A stretch of DNA of 64,000 nucleotides from JANWVO01 sp964458495 (lineage in GTDB: Bacteria; Acidobacteriota; Terriglobia; Bryobacterales; Bryobacteraceae): NCBI GenBank assembly GCA_964458495.1, contig CAYWJB010000018.1, positions 8,633 through 72,632 of the forward strand, read 5' to 3'. The translations under genes and the position numbers were made by a program. Shown piece by piece: positions 28,412 to 36,928 of this stretch; position 1 is the stretch's first letter, and the number at the start of each line of letters is the position of its first letter. The notes beneath the pieces are model-generated. The model was not told where the DNA came from. It searched no databases and saw nothing but the letters and a program-made list of their open reading frames with translations.

Positions 28412-30634
28412 TTACTGCGGATAGTCGAGCGCGGCCGGGATCATCACCTTCTGCACGGACTCGGCGGCGCGGTCCTTGGCCAGCAGCGCGCCGGCCAGAC
28501 AGCCGTCCAGCTTGCTGCGGAGGCGCGAGAAGTCGGCCAGTCCGGGGGCGCGGACGCATGGGCCGGCCTTGGTCTCATGGGTGCCGTCCTCGCGCAGGTA
28601 ATCTCCGGTAAAGCCGCTGGCGCCGGGCACGAGGCTCTCGATCTGCCGCAGTTCGGGCTCTTCAAAGCAGGAGCCGCAACGGGGGTCGTCGTCCCAGGAG
28701 GGATGGCGCAGATAGCCGAAGACCAGCTCCGTGCAGATCCGCGCAGCCTCGCCGGCGGCGCGCGCCGCCTGGACGTGGCACAGATCGGTGAAGAACTGCA
28801 CCGTGCCCTGGAAGCCCTGCTGGATGGAAGCGGCGCCTTGGCGGCGGAGATGCTCCACGTCGAGGATGAAACAGCGGGCGGCCAGCAGCCAGCAGAGCGC
28901 ATCGGCCATGGGGAAGGTGACGCCCTGGCGGTTGGACTGGTACAGCTTCTGGCCGTGGGAGTCGGTGGCGTGTTGCAGATGGTTGAGCGTCCACTGCCAG
29001 AGGTGCATGGCGCTGGCCAGCGTGCAGGCGCCGGTGCCGGGCTCAACGGCGGCGACGTGGCGCATTTCGTGAATCCAGTTGCGGAACAGCGCCTGGAAGA
29101 CCTCGTTGGTCATGGTGAGGGAGAGCTGGCGGCGCTGCACGGCTTCCGGCCCTTCATAGGTGGCCTCCAGCTGCGAATCCATCCACTTGTAGCCGAGGAA
29201 GCCGGGGCAGTCTTCCGTGATACCGTAGCCGCCCATCAGGCTGACGGCTTCGCGCATCATCACGCTGCCATGCCCGGTGTTCCACAGCTTGGTGGCGGGG
29301 CACAGCACGTTGGCCTGCGCGTCGAGCACGATGTACTGGACCACGGGGTCCCCGGCGAGGGCCTTGTAGCGCGCCTCGTCGCGCAGCGCGGCGTTGTGGG
29401 CCTGCATCTCGACGAACTCGAGCGCCTCGTGCTGCCGCTTGCGCAGCGCCCTGTGCGCGGCCATGCCGCCGTGAATGCCCTGTTCGGCCAGCACGCGGTC
29501 CTTGGCGCGCTCCACGGGATCGAGCTCGTCGAACAGGCGCGCGGCGGCGAAGCCGAGCGAGGCGCTCGCCTCGCCGGCGGCCCAGATGTCGATGACGCGG
29601 TGGGTGACGTCCTCCTTTTGCTGGAGGCCGAGCTCATAGCGGGGCGAGCCGGGCAGGACGGTTTCCGACCCGCGGAAACGGTCGCGGTGGTAGCGGATCA
29701 GCGGTTCGACAGAGGACAGCAGCTTGGCCGAGGTCATCAGGCCCACGGTGACGCGCGTGCGGCGGAAGACGGCTTCGATGATGGCGCTGTGGTCGTAGTT
29801 GGGAACAATGACGCCGTTCTGAACCGTATAGCCGCCGACGATCCGCGAGGCAGGGACGCGGAGCTGGAAGACGGGATCGTTGGTGGCCGAAAGCTGGTGG
29901 ACGAGCTTCCGCGTGGGCGTGCCGCGGTCGAAGATGCCCGGGTCGGTCTCCTCAAGGATGACCATGCAGGAGCCCTTGATGCGCGGGTCGGCGGACTCGA
30001 CGGCGGCGGTGACGAAGTTGGCGAAGGCCATGTTCGTGATGAACCGCCCTCGCTTGTTGACTTCCAGGATGGGCTCGCCGCCCTCGGGCCATTCGGCGAT
30101 GCGGACCTTGCCGCCCAGCATGCCGGTCTCGACGCCGACGTACGGGATGGGCTCGGTAAGCGCGAAAGCGGCGCGTTTGGGCTCGCGGCCGGGCGCCGGC
30201 GCGGCCAGGCTCATGTAATGGAGGCGCTGTTCGGGCGTGCCGCGCTCGTGGATCGGCGCCAGCCCCAGATGAGTCGCCAGCGAACCGGTGGCGGCGCCGG
30301 CGTCGACCCACGCCAGTTCGAAGGCGATCAAGGCCAGAGCGAGGTTCTTGGGCCCTTCCAGAAAGCCGCCCTCTTCCGGCTCCAGGTAGGCGGCGGTGAT
30401 GCCCGCGGCGTCGAATTCCTTCAGAAGGCCATGCTTGGCGGGGGTCCAATCGTGCGTGTGGCGCGCGCCTTCGGCCACCAGGCGGGCGACGGGGCCGCGG
30501 GCGACGGCGCGCGTGCTCTGCACCAGCATTTGCAGGTCGTAACGCTCGGCGAAACGCCACATCACCTGACGGACGTCGTCGCCCGGCAGGGCGAGGAGGT
30601 GTTCCCGGGGCGAGGCGGAGATGGATGACGCCAT
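28412..30634 (-). CDS. long acyl-CoA dehydrogenase
   Basis: A 740-residue acyl-CoA dehydrogenase-fold flavoenzyme, about twice the usual 380. Family motifs are present: AAFALTEPIPYVG (FAD/substrate loop), VSLMGGYGITEDCPG, and EATYEGPEAVQRRQL, whose YEG Glu is at the usual catalytic-base position. The extra length is an N-terminal part of ~60 residues and a C-terminal helical part of ~200. ATG 30634 is chosen because AAGGAG lies 9 nt upstream; the ATG at 30664 has no ribosome-binding site. It is the first gene of the ETF operon, so it oxidises an acyl-CoA (identity unknown) and feeds the quinone pool. Confidence 0.85.
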   Translation of the reverse strand: MASSISASPREHLLALPGDDVRQVMWRFAERYDLQMLVQSTRAVARGPVARLVAEGARHTHDWTPAKHGLLKEFDAAGITAAYLEPEEGGFLEGPKNLALALIAFELAWVDAGAATGSLATHLGLAPIHERGTPEQRLHYMSLAAPAPGREPKRAAFALTEPIPYVGVETGMLGGKVRIAEWPEGGEPILEVNKRGRFITNMAFANFVTAAVESADPRIKGSCMVILEETDPGIFDRGTPTRKLVHQLSATNDPVFQLRVPASRIVGGYTVQNGVIVPNYDHSAIIEAVFRRTRVTVGLMTSAKLLSSVEPLIRYHRDRFRGSETVLPGSPRYELGLQQKEDVTHRVIDIWAAGEASASLGFAAARLFDELDPVERAKDRVLAEQGIHGGMAAHRALRKRQHEALEFVEMQAHNAALRDEARYKALAGDPVVQYIVLDAQANVLCPATKLWNTGHGSVMMREAVSLMGGYGITEDCPGFLGYKWMDSQLEATYEGPEAVQRRQLSLTMTNEVFQALFRNWIHEMRHVAAVEPGTGACTLASAMHLWQWTLNHLQHATDSHGQKLYQSNRQGVTFPMADALCWLLAARCFILDVEHLRRQGAASIQQGFQGTVQFFTDLCHVQAARAAGEAARICTELVFGYLRHPSWDDDPRCGSCFEEPELRQIESLVPGASGFTGDYLREDGTHETKAGPCVRAPGLADFSRLRSKLDGCLAGALLAKDRAAESVQKVMIPAALDYPQ

Positions 30635-30841
30635 GCGGATGAACTCCTTGTGCCCGGCGGACATGCAATTGAGCGGCCACGCCGGGCGGCGGCACTAACG
30701 TGCACGAATAGAGAGATTTTCAGATCGAAGAGTCCATTTTAGCTGGGCGGAATGCCCCAGTCCAGCCGGACAAACTGTACGGACGCGTCAAATCCCGCAG
30801 TTGCATTGCAGCCGGCGCGACGGTGCCGCCGCGGGCGCAGA

Positions 30842-32146
30842 CAGAGCCGCGAACGAAGGACGCGCCAGCGCCCGAGAGTGAGCGGTTCGATGGCGCCGCC
30901 GCCTCGCAAACCCCATCAACCGCTGCGGCCATGCCCCGGTGCAACCGCTCATTCCGGCCGCTGCGCGGCCTCCATTCGCGGCTCTGACAGCGGATGATGG
31001 GCCGGCGCAGACAGAGCCGCGAACGAAGCAGGCCGAAGGCGCAGACAGAGCCGCGAACGAAGGGCGCGCCAGCGCCCGAGAGTGAGCGGTTTCCGGCAGC
31101 GCGAACGAAGCAGGCCGAAGGCCTGCGAGAGTGAGCGGTTCGATGGCGCCGCCGCCTCGCAAACCCCGTCAAGCACTGCGGGCATGCCCCGCGGCAACCG
31201 CTCATTCCGGCCGCTTTGCGGCCTCCATTCGCGGCTCTGACAGCGGATGATTCTCCGGCGCAGGCAGAGCCGCGAACGAAGGGCGCGCCAGCGCCCGAGA
31301 GTGAGCGGTTCGATGCCGCCGCCGCCTTGCAAACCCCATCAAGCGCTGCGGCCATGCCCCGGTGCAACCGCTCATTCCGGCCGCTTTGCGGCCTCCATTC
31401 GCGGCTCTGACAGCGGATGATTCTCCGGCGCAGGCAGAGCCGCGAACGAAGGGCGCGCCAGCGCCCGAGAGTGAGCGGTTCGATGCCGCCGCCGCCTTGC
31501 AAACCCCATCAAGCGCTGCGGCCATGCCCCGGGGCAACCGCTCATTCCGGCCGCTTTGCGGCCTCCATTCGCGGCTCTGACAGCGGATGATTCTCCGGCG
31601 CAGGCAGAGCCGCGAACGAAGGGCGCGCCAGCGCCCGAGAGTGAGCGGTTCGATGCCGCCGCCGCCTTGCAAACCCCATCAAGCGCTGCGGCCATGCCCC
31701 GGTGCAACCGCTCATTCCGGCCGCTTTGCGGCCTCCATTCGCGGCTCTGACAGCGGATGATTCTCCGGCGCAGGCAGAGCCGCGAACGAAGGGCGCGCCA
31801 GCGCCCGAGAGTGAGCGGTTCGATGCCGCCGCCGCCTTGCAAACCCCATCAAGCGCTGCGGCCATGCCCCGGTGCAACCGCTCATTCCGGCCGCTTTGCG
31901 GCCTCCATTCGCGGCTCTGACAGCGGATNNNNNNNNNNNNNNNNNNNNNNNNNNNNNNNNNNNNNNNNNNNNNNNNNNNNNNNNNNNNNNNNNNNNNNNN
32001 NNNNNNNNNNNNNNNNNNNNNNNNNNNNCCCGGTGCAACCGCTCATTCCGGCCGCTTTGCGGCCTCCATTCGCGGCTCTGACACACGGTTCTGGACACAA
32101 CCGCTCATTCCCGCTCGCCTGACGGCTCGCTCCATTCGCGGCTCTG
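30842..32146. repeat. REP/BIME-type tandem array, left arm
   Basis: Two ~45-bp modules alternate in opposite orientation. The forward module (46 bp) has arms CAGAGCCGCGAACGAA and GAGAGTGAGCGGTT around a hairpin core; the reverse module (44 bp) is its reverse-complement form with another core. Forward copies start at 30842, 31012 (truncated), 31046, 31097 (3-bp deletion), 31265, 31435, 31605 and 31775. Reverse copies start at 30943, 31196, 31366, 31536, 31706, 31876, 32037 and 32099. From 31265 the unit (46+55+44+25 bp) repeats with an exact 170-bp period. An N gap interrupts it. Open frames across the array are artefacts. Confidence 0.9.
31929..32028. other. scaffold gap (100 N) inside the repeat array
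   Basis: Exactly 100 Ns break the 170-bp array. Keeping the array in register, the missing sequence should be about 109 bp plus a multiple of 170 bp, so the true copy number is unknown and collapse is likely. Confidence 0.95.
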
Positions 32147-32210
32147 GCGCGGCGGATGGCATCTGCGCTGCGTGTCCGGATCCAATTTTCGTGAGAATAT
32201 TCCCCAACGT

Positions 32211-32231
32211 CACTTACTCGGGCAGTAAGTG
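32211..32231 (+). promoter_or_regulatory. hairpin covering the RAYT start codon
   Basis: CACTTAC (32211-32217) is perfectly complementary to GTAAGTG (32225-32231), with a 7-nt loop. The GTG start codon is the last triplet of the 3' arm, so folding would hide it and lower translation, as known for IS200 transposase mRNAs. Confidence 0.5.
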
Positions 32232-32723
32232 CGCTATCTCATCACGTTCACCTGCTACGGGCACCGCCTGCACGGGGACGCAAACGGCTCGGTCGACAAG
32301 CATCACAAAGCATACCGAGGCCGATATGCGCCCCCCAGTCTTGGCCGGTTGGCATACGTGCAGCGGATGATGAAGGAACCGGTTTACGAACTTGAGGGGC
32401 CGCAGCGGAGGGCCGTGCTGCAGGGCGTGCTGGAAGCCGCCCGGCGCCGTGGCTGGCGCGTGTGGGCAGCGCACGTCCGCCAAACCCATGCACATGTCGT
32501 CGTCGACGGTGAAGCGCCACCGGCGGAGATCCTCAAGGCGTTCAAAGCATACGCGAGCCGCTGGTTGGCCCGGTTGCCCGGGGAAAGCAGCAGGAGCCGC
32601 CGCTGGGCCAGGCATGGAAGCACCGTCTGGTTATGGAAGGACCGCGACTTCCACGATGCCATCGTGTATGTGGCTGACAGGCAGGGAGCACCGATGGAGT
32701 GCTATGTGGATCCGGAGTGGTGA
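32229..32723 (+). CDS. REP-associated tyrosine transposase (RAYT, IS200-like Y1)
   Basis: A 164-residue Y1/HUH-superfamily transposase-like protein. YLITFTCYGHRLHG at the N-terminus, the His-x-His metal site (H87, H89 in THAHVVVD) and a probable catalytic tyrosine (Y108 in FKAYASRWL) are visible; RRWARHGSTVWLWKD follows. Related single-copy proteins bind and nick REP hairpins. GTG 32229 is the only start available since TAA lies directly upstream in frame; the start is in a hairpin and the Shine-Dalgarno is weak. Palindromic repeat arrays flank it closely on both sides, the classic RAYT setting. Its length is near that of the family and it looks intact. Confidence 0.85.
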   Translation: MRYLITFTCYGHRLHGDANGSVDKHHKAYRGRYAPPSLGRLAYVQRMMKEPVYELEGPQRRAVLQGVLEAARRRGWRVWAAHVRQTHAHVVVDGEAPPAEILKAFKAYASRWLARLPGESSRSRRWARHGSTVWLWKDRDFHDAIVYVADRQGAPMECYVDPEW

Positions 32724-32760
32724 GATTTCAAGCCGCTCATGATAGACCCGCAGGTGCGGG

Positions 32761-33075
32761 CAGAGCCGCGAACGAAGGGCGCGCCAGCGCCCGAGAGTGA
32801 GCGGTTCGATGCCGCCGCCGCCTTGCAAACCCCATCAAGCGCTGCGGCCATGCCCCGGGGCAACCGCTCATTCCGGCCGCTTTGCGGCCTCCATTCGCGG
32901 CTCTGACAGCGGATGATGGGCCAGCGCAGGCAGAGCCGCGAACGAAGCGGGCCGCAGGCCCGCGGGAGTGAGCGGTCCCATGCCGCTGCCTCCCGCAAGC
33001 CCCATCAACCGCCGCGGCCACGCTCCCGGGCAACCGCTCATTCCGGCCGCTGCGCGGCCTCCATTCGCGGCTCTG
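32761..33075. repeat. REP/BIME-type modules, right arm
   Basis: Two forward/reverse pairs: forward 32761-32806 and 32931-32976, reverse 32862-32905 and 33032-33075. The spacers match those of the left array. The second forward copy has the core CGGGCC-GCA-GGCCCG and the last reverse copy GGCCGC-TGC-GCGGCC, different from the common cores but still palindromic. The last module ends 15 bp beyond the stop codon of the M11 protease and may help terminate it. Confidence 0.9.
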
Positions 33076-33090
33076 GCACATGGTTCTGAC

Positions 33091-35379
33091 TCATTGCAGG
33101 GTGAGGCCCGTGGTCGCCGTGGCGGTCTGGCCATTGTAGACGGCAGTGGCCGTGACGGTGTAGGCGCCCTTCGGGTCCTTGTTCTGGAAGCGGTAGCTCC
33201 AGCTGGCAATGCCCCCGGAATCCGACTTCACGGCGCGCGACGTCGTACTGGTCCCGTCGGGCTTGCGGATTTCAAAGGTCACGAGCGCGCCGGCCGCCGG
33301 CTGTTCGCCGCTCAGGACTTGCACGGAGAACGACACACTGGTCCGTACGGAAGCGGTCGCCGCCGTCTGGTTGAACGAGACCGTCAGCGGCGCTGGAGGG
33401 GGCGGCGGCGGAGGAGGAGCCACGACGGTGAGGCTCGCGGCGGCGCTCGCCTGCGTCGATGAAGCCTGCGCCACGGCATCGACTTCATACGTGCCCGGCG
33501 CCGCCGAATCGGGCACGGACTTGGTCATGGCGATGTTGACGGACTGCCCGGGCACGAGCGTGACCGAGGGGCTGGAAAACGTGGTCGCCCAATCCTGCGG
33601 CTTCGTGGAGGCGAGATCGAAGATCCTGGAAGCGCAGTTGGCCGAGTCGTTGTTCTTGAGCGTGACGGTGTAGCCGGCGGACTTGCCCGGCTCGGCGCTC
33701 GGGTTGGGTGGCGAAAGGGAGAGCGTGGGCGGCGCTTCGGTGCAAGGCGCAGAGCCGTAGGAGACGCTGACCGACACACCGGACGAGGACGCTCCGGTGA
33801 CAGACAGGGACAGGTTGGTGTATGGATCCTGCCATGACGCGCCAGTAGGCAGCGATGCGTCATTGAAGAGGCTCGTCGAGGGCGTGAAATCCAGCAGGTC
33901 GGTGTAGCTGCCAGTGTTGGAGTCTTTGTAGTGGATGAGCGCGCCGCTGAAGATCTGGGAATTCAAAGTGGTGTCGTAGTTGCCCAGCGGCTGGCGGAAC
34001 TCAAGCCACAGCCAGGCGTTGTTGCCCGTGCCGCGCTGGATCTGAAGCGCCTGGGGGGCGCCGCCGCCGGGCATTTCCAGCGGCTTCACCGTATAAGCGC
34101 CCGCTGACTGCACTGTGACCACGTTGCCCGTGGAGAGCCAGCCGAGCTTCAGCTTCTGTTCCGCAGTGTAGTGGCCCAGATTCCAGGAGCCCATGGCGGA
34201 CTGCACGTCGCCGTATTCGCTGACTGTGCCTGCGGCTCCGAGTGGCCCGAGCGGCTCCCCGGTGAAGCGGCGCGAGCGGGAATGCATCAGTCCCAGCGCG
34301 TGACCTCCCTCATGGGCGGAGAGCTTCACGGCGCCATCCGTGCCCGTGAAGTAGTGGGCCAGCATCCACGAACTGGAGGCGCTGATGGTGCCATCGGCAG
34401 AAGAGAACGAGCTGCACCCGACGTTGGACAGCCCGGCCCAGGAGCAGCTGCCCGGGTTGGGGAAGATGATGAACAGCCGGTTGTAGTTCCGGAAATCGAT
34501 ATCGGCGTCGGCGGCGGCGACAGCGGCGTTGCGCAAGGCGTAATAGTTGTCGCAGGAATAGGTCTGATCCAGCGTGTACCAGCCAAGCACTGTGCCCGTG
34601 GCCGTAACGCCCCCATAGGAGGCCTCGTTCCAGTAGCCGTGCAGGCTGCGGCCGGAGTTGCCGAACAGGATGGAATGGACGCTCGAGGGGGTGACGCCCG
34701 CGGGAGGCGTCACGCCGGGAAACGTGACCAGCAGCACGGCGATGTTCTGCTGGCCGCGAGGGCCGCACGCCGGCGCGGCCGCAGCGTCGGCCTGCGCCAC
34801 CACCTCGCCTTCCATCGCCGCCACCACCTCGCCGATGCGCACGCCGCGAAAACGGGCTCTCTTGCCGCACTCGATCCCCTCCGGTTGCTGCCCGGCGACG
34901 CGCACCTCCAGCGTCTCGCCTTCAGCCTCGAGGAAGTGGATGGTCTCGTGCTCCTCCAGGTTTTCGTCGTCCACAACGAGGGTTTCCACCGGCCCTTCCC
35001 ATTCCCCGTGCTGCTCGAAAAGGTCTGCCTGTCCGGGAAAATCCGCCCGCAGGGATGCGAGCGCGTCCTCGCCGAGCAGGATCCGCAGCGCTTCCGCGGG
35101 ATCGGTGCGCGCGAGTTCGCGCAGCACGCCGGCACGTTCGCGGAGCTGTTCTGCCGCCTGCTGGCGAAGCGCCGCGCGCGCTTCCTCGTCCGCTTCGCGC
35201 AGCCGCGCCTGAAGCTCGAGAACGGCCGAATTCATCTGGCGCGCCCGCTCGGCGGCGGCCGCCCTGCGCTGCGCGCGCTCCTGCGCCGGAGGCGCGACGT
35301 CCTGCTGCGCCCACGACAGGGCGCAGGCTGCCACTGCCAGCGCGGCGATTCCTGCCCGTGCAACCAACCCGTGTGCCAT
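33091..35379 (-). CDS. secreted M11 gametolysin-like metalloprotease with Ig-like domains
   Basis: A 762-residue exported protease with a signal peptide (GIAALAVAACALSWAQ). An Ala/Arg/Glu-rich helical propeptide follows, then a metzincin-type domain with the zinc motif HEGGHALGLMH (H356, H360, H366) and a Met-turn in EYGDVQSAMGSW, the pattern of M11 gametolysins. The C-terminal ~250 residues hold two Ig-like/NEW3-type beta domains separated by a run of prolines, probably for surface or polymer binding. The ATG is preceded by AAGGGAG 7 nt upstream. It is a lone gene; the leader has a GCGTCCC/GGGACGC hairpin. Confidence 0.85.
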   Translation of the reverse strand: MAHGLVARAGIAALAVAACALSWAQQDVAPPAQERAQRRAAAAERARQMNSAVLELQARLREADEEARAALRQQAAEQLRERAGVLRELARTDPAEALRILLGEDALASLRADFPGQADLFEQHGEWEGPVETLVVDDENLEEHETIHFLEAEGETLEVRVAGQQPEGIECGKRARFRGVRIGEVVAAMEGEVVAQADAAAAPACGPRGQQNIAVLLVTFPGVTPPAGVTPSSVHSILFGNSGRSLHGYWNEASYGGVTATGTVLGWYTLDQTYSCDNYYALRNAAVAAADADIDFRNYNRLFIIFPNPGSCSWAGLSNVGCSSFSSADGTISASSSWMLAHYFTGTDGAVKLSAHEGGHALGLMHSRSRRFTGEPLGPLGAAGTVSEYGDVQSAMGSWNLGHYTAEQKLKLGWLSTGNVVTVQSAGAYTVKPLEMPGGGAPQALQIQRGTGNNAWLWLEFRQPLGNYDTTLNSQIFSGALIHYKDSNTGSYTDLLDFTPSTSLFNDASLPTGASWQDPYTNLSLSVTGASSSGVSVSVSYGSAPCTEAPPTLSLSPPNPSAEPGKSAGYTVTLKNNDSANCASRIFDLASTKPQDWATTFSSPSVTLVPGQSVNIAMTKSVPDSAAPGTYEVDAVAQASSTQASAAASLTVVAPPPPPPPPAPLTVSFNQTAATASVRTSVSFSVQVLSGEQPAAGALVTFEIRKPDGTSTTSRAVKSDSGGIASWSYRFQNKDPKGAYTVTATAVYNGQTATATTGLTLQ

Positions 35380-35442
35380 TGTCTTTCTCCCTTGCTTGCG
35401 TCCCTTCCGGGGACGCTCCGCACCTCTCCATCGGAGGCTCTC

Positions 35443-35470
35443 TTGACACCAAGTAGTGGATGAGTAGCTT
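35443..35470 (+). promoter_or_regulatory. possible upstream promoter
   Basis: A perfect TTGACA (35443-35448) is followed after 16 nt by TAGCTT (35465-35470) in the divergent gap before the second Gfo/Idh gene. It would give a leader of ~125 nt, in addition to the start-proximal TAGAAT at 35587. Confidence 0.35.
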
Positions 35471-35586
35471 TTCCCCTCTCACGCGGTGAATCGGCCGCAA
35501 GAGGCATCAGGAAGCCACCGCAGTACGGTGCGCCGCCGGGTACTGATCCCGCCCGCGCCCCGCGCGGCGCCCGGTTGCTGCCGCGA

Positions 35587-35592
35587 TAGAAT
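35587..35592 (+). promoter_or_regulatory. -10 box TAGAAT of second Gfo/Idh gene
   Basis: TAGAAT ends 10 nt before the ATG at 35603. It overlaps the alternative ATG at 35591, which argues against that start. Confidence 0.45.
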
Positions 35593-35602
35593 GAGAGCCG
35601 CC

Positions 35603-36916
35603 ATGAGCGACACGAAAGTAGACCGGAGAAGCCTGCTGAAATCCGCACCGGCCGTCGCGGCCGCGCCAGCGGTGCTGGCGCAGCCGAAGCCCAACGACAG
35701 GCTGCGGCTGGCGGTGGTTGGCGTGGGGACACGCGGCATCTACCTGCTGGAACGGATGCAGGAGGCGCCGAACACCGAGATCGCCGTCATCTGCGACCTC
35801 TATGACGCCAACCTGGAGCGCGCGCAGAAGGCGGCGTTCAACAAGAAAGCGGTGGTGACCAAGGACTGGGAAAAGGCCGTGGAGGCGAAGGACGCCGACG
35901 CAGTCGTCATCGCCACGCCCGACTTCTGGCACGCGCCGATGGCGGTGCGGGCGGCGCAGGCGAAGAAGCACGTCTACGTCGAAAAAGGGCTCTGCCGCAC
36001 GCTCGAAGAGGCGAAGGCGATCCGCAAGGCGGTGCGGGAAAACAAGGTGGTGCTCCAGCTCGGCCATCATCAGAATTCCGACCCGCCTTTCCTGAAAGCG
36101 CGGGAGATTTTCCAGTCCGGCAGGCTGGGAATGACCTGCCTGGCGCGCACCTATATCGACCGGACCAATCCGTGGCCCGAGTGGCAATTTTACACACGCT
36201 ACGACAACCAGCAGCTGCCCCCGGACGCAACGCCGGACCGCATCGACTGGGAGAGATTCCAGGAATATTCGGGCGTGAAAACGAGATTTGACCCGGAACG
36301 TTTCTTCCGCTGGCGCTGCTGGTGGGAATACGGAACGGGCATCGCCGGCGACCTGATGAGCCATCAATGGGACGGCGTGAACCTGATCCTGGGCATGGGA
36401 ATTCCCGAAGCCGTGCAGACCATGGGAGGGCTCTACTTCTGGACGAAGGACCGCGAGGTGCCCGACCAGTGGCACGTCCTGTTCGAGTACCCGAAGAAGC
36501 AGCTGAACGTTACCTTCGCCTGCACCTTCCACAACCGCCACCACGGCACCAACACGTTCATCTTCGGCCGCGACGCGACCATCGAGGTAGCCGAACGGCA
36601 CTGCCGGCTCTACACGGCGGAGTGGACGCCGGAAGGCTCGGCCAAGGTGGCTGCGGCGCGAAAAAAGGCCGAGCAGTGGGGGCTCGATCCGGAGATGGCC
36701 GCCCTGCTCGCCGAACCCGAATACCAGTGGAAACGGGGCGAAAACCAGGTGTCGAGCCATATGCGGAACTGGATCGATTCCATCCGCGGGCTCGATCAGC
36801 CTCGCTGCGGCATGGACCGCGCCTGGGAGGAGGCGGTCACCATCGTCATGAGCGTCGAGTCCTACTTCAAGGAGAGAAAGGTGAAGTGGGACCCGGTGAA
36901 CGAGCAGATCGTCTGA
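35603..36916 (+). CDS. Tat-exported Gfo/Idh/MocA family oxidoreductase
   Basis: A 437-residue NAD(P)-dependent oxidoreductase. The N-terminus VDRRSLLKSAPAVAAAPAVLAQ contains a twin-arginine signal. The Rossmann motif is LAVVGVGTRGIYLLERM, and ATPDFWHAPMAVRAAQ with KKHVYVEKGLC is the EKP-region motif (here Glu-Lys-Gly). The C-terminal substrate domain includes DLMSHQWDGVNLILGMG. It resembles the large family of exported Gfo/Idh proteins found with polysaccharide-degrading genes in Acidobacteriota and Planctomycetota. It is only ~25% similar by eye to the copy at 19636, so not a recent duplicate. The substrate is unknown. Confidence 0.82.
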   Translation: MSDTKVDRRSLLKSAPAVAAAPAVLAQPKPNDRLRLAVVGVGTRGIYLLERMQEAPNTEIAVICDLYDANLERAQKAAFNKKAVVTKDWEKAVEAKDADAVVIATPDFWHAPMAVRAAQAKKHVYVEKGLCRTLEEAKAIRKAVRENKVVLQLGHHQNSDPPFLKAREIFQSGRLGMTCLARTYIDRTNPWPEWQFYTRYDNQQLPPDATPDRIDWERFQEYSGVKTRFDPERFFRWRCWWEYGTGIAGDLMSHQWDGVNLILGMGIPEAVQTMGGLYFWTKDREVPDQWHVLFEYPKKQLNVTFACTFHNRHHGTNTFIFGRDATIEVAERHCRLYTAEWTPEGSAKVAAARKKAEQWGLDPEMAALLAEPEYQWKRGENQVSSHMRNWIDSIRGLDQPRCGMDRAWEEAVTIVMSVESYFKERKVKWDPVNEQIV

Positions 36917-36928
36917 GCGGAGGCCGTC

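Noticed and set aside
31265..31919. CRISPR array
   Set aside because: The period is 170 bp, the 'spacers' are identical from unit to unit, modules are in inverted pairs, and no cas gene is present.
30720..32098. Several minus-strand open frames with a repeated GGGGIEPLTLGRW-type product
   Set aside because: They are read through the 170-bp palindromic array and repeat with it; there is no start signal, and the repeat explains them fully.
32229..32723. RAYT as a full insertion sequence
   Set aside because: It has no target-site duplication or IS200-type subterminal ends that I can define; the flanks are multi-copy REP-like modules, which fits a RAYT better than a transposing IS.
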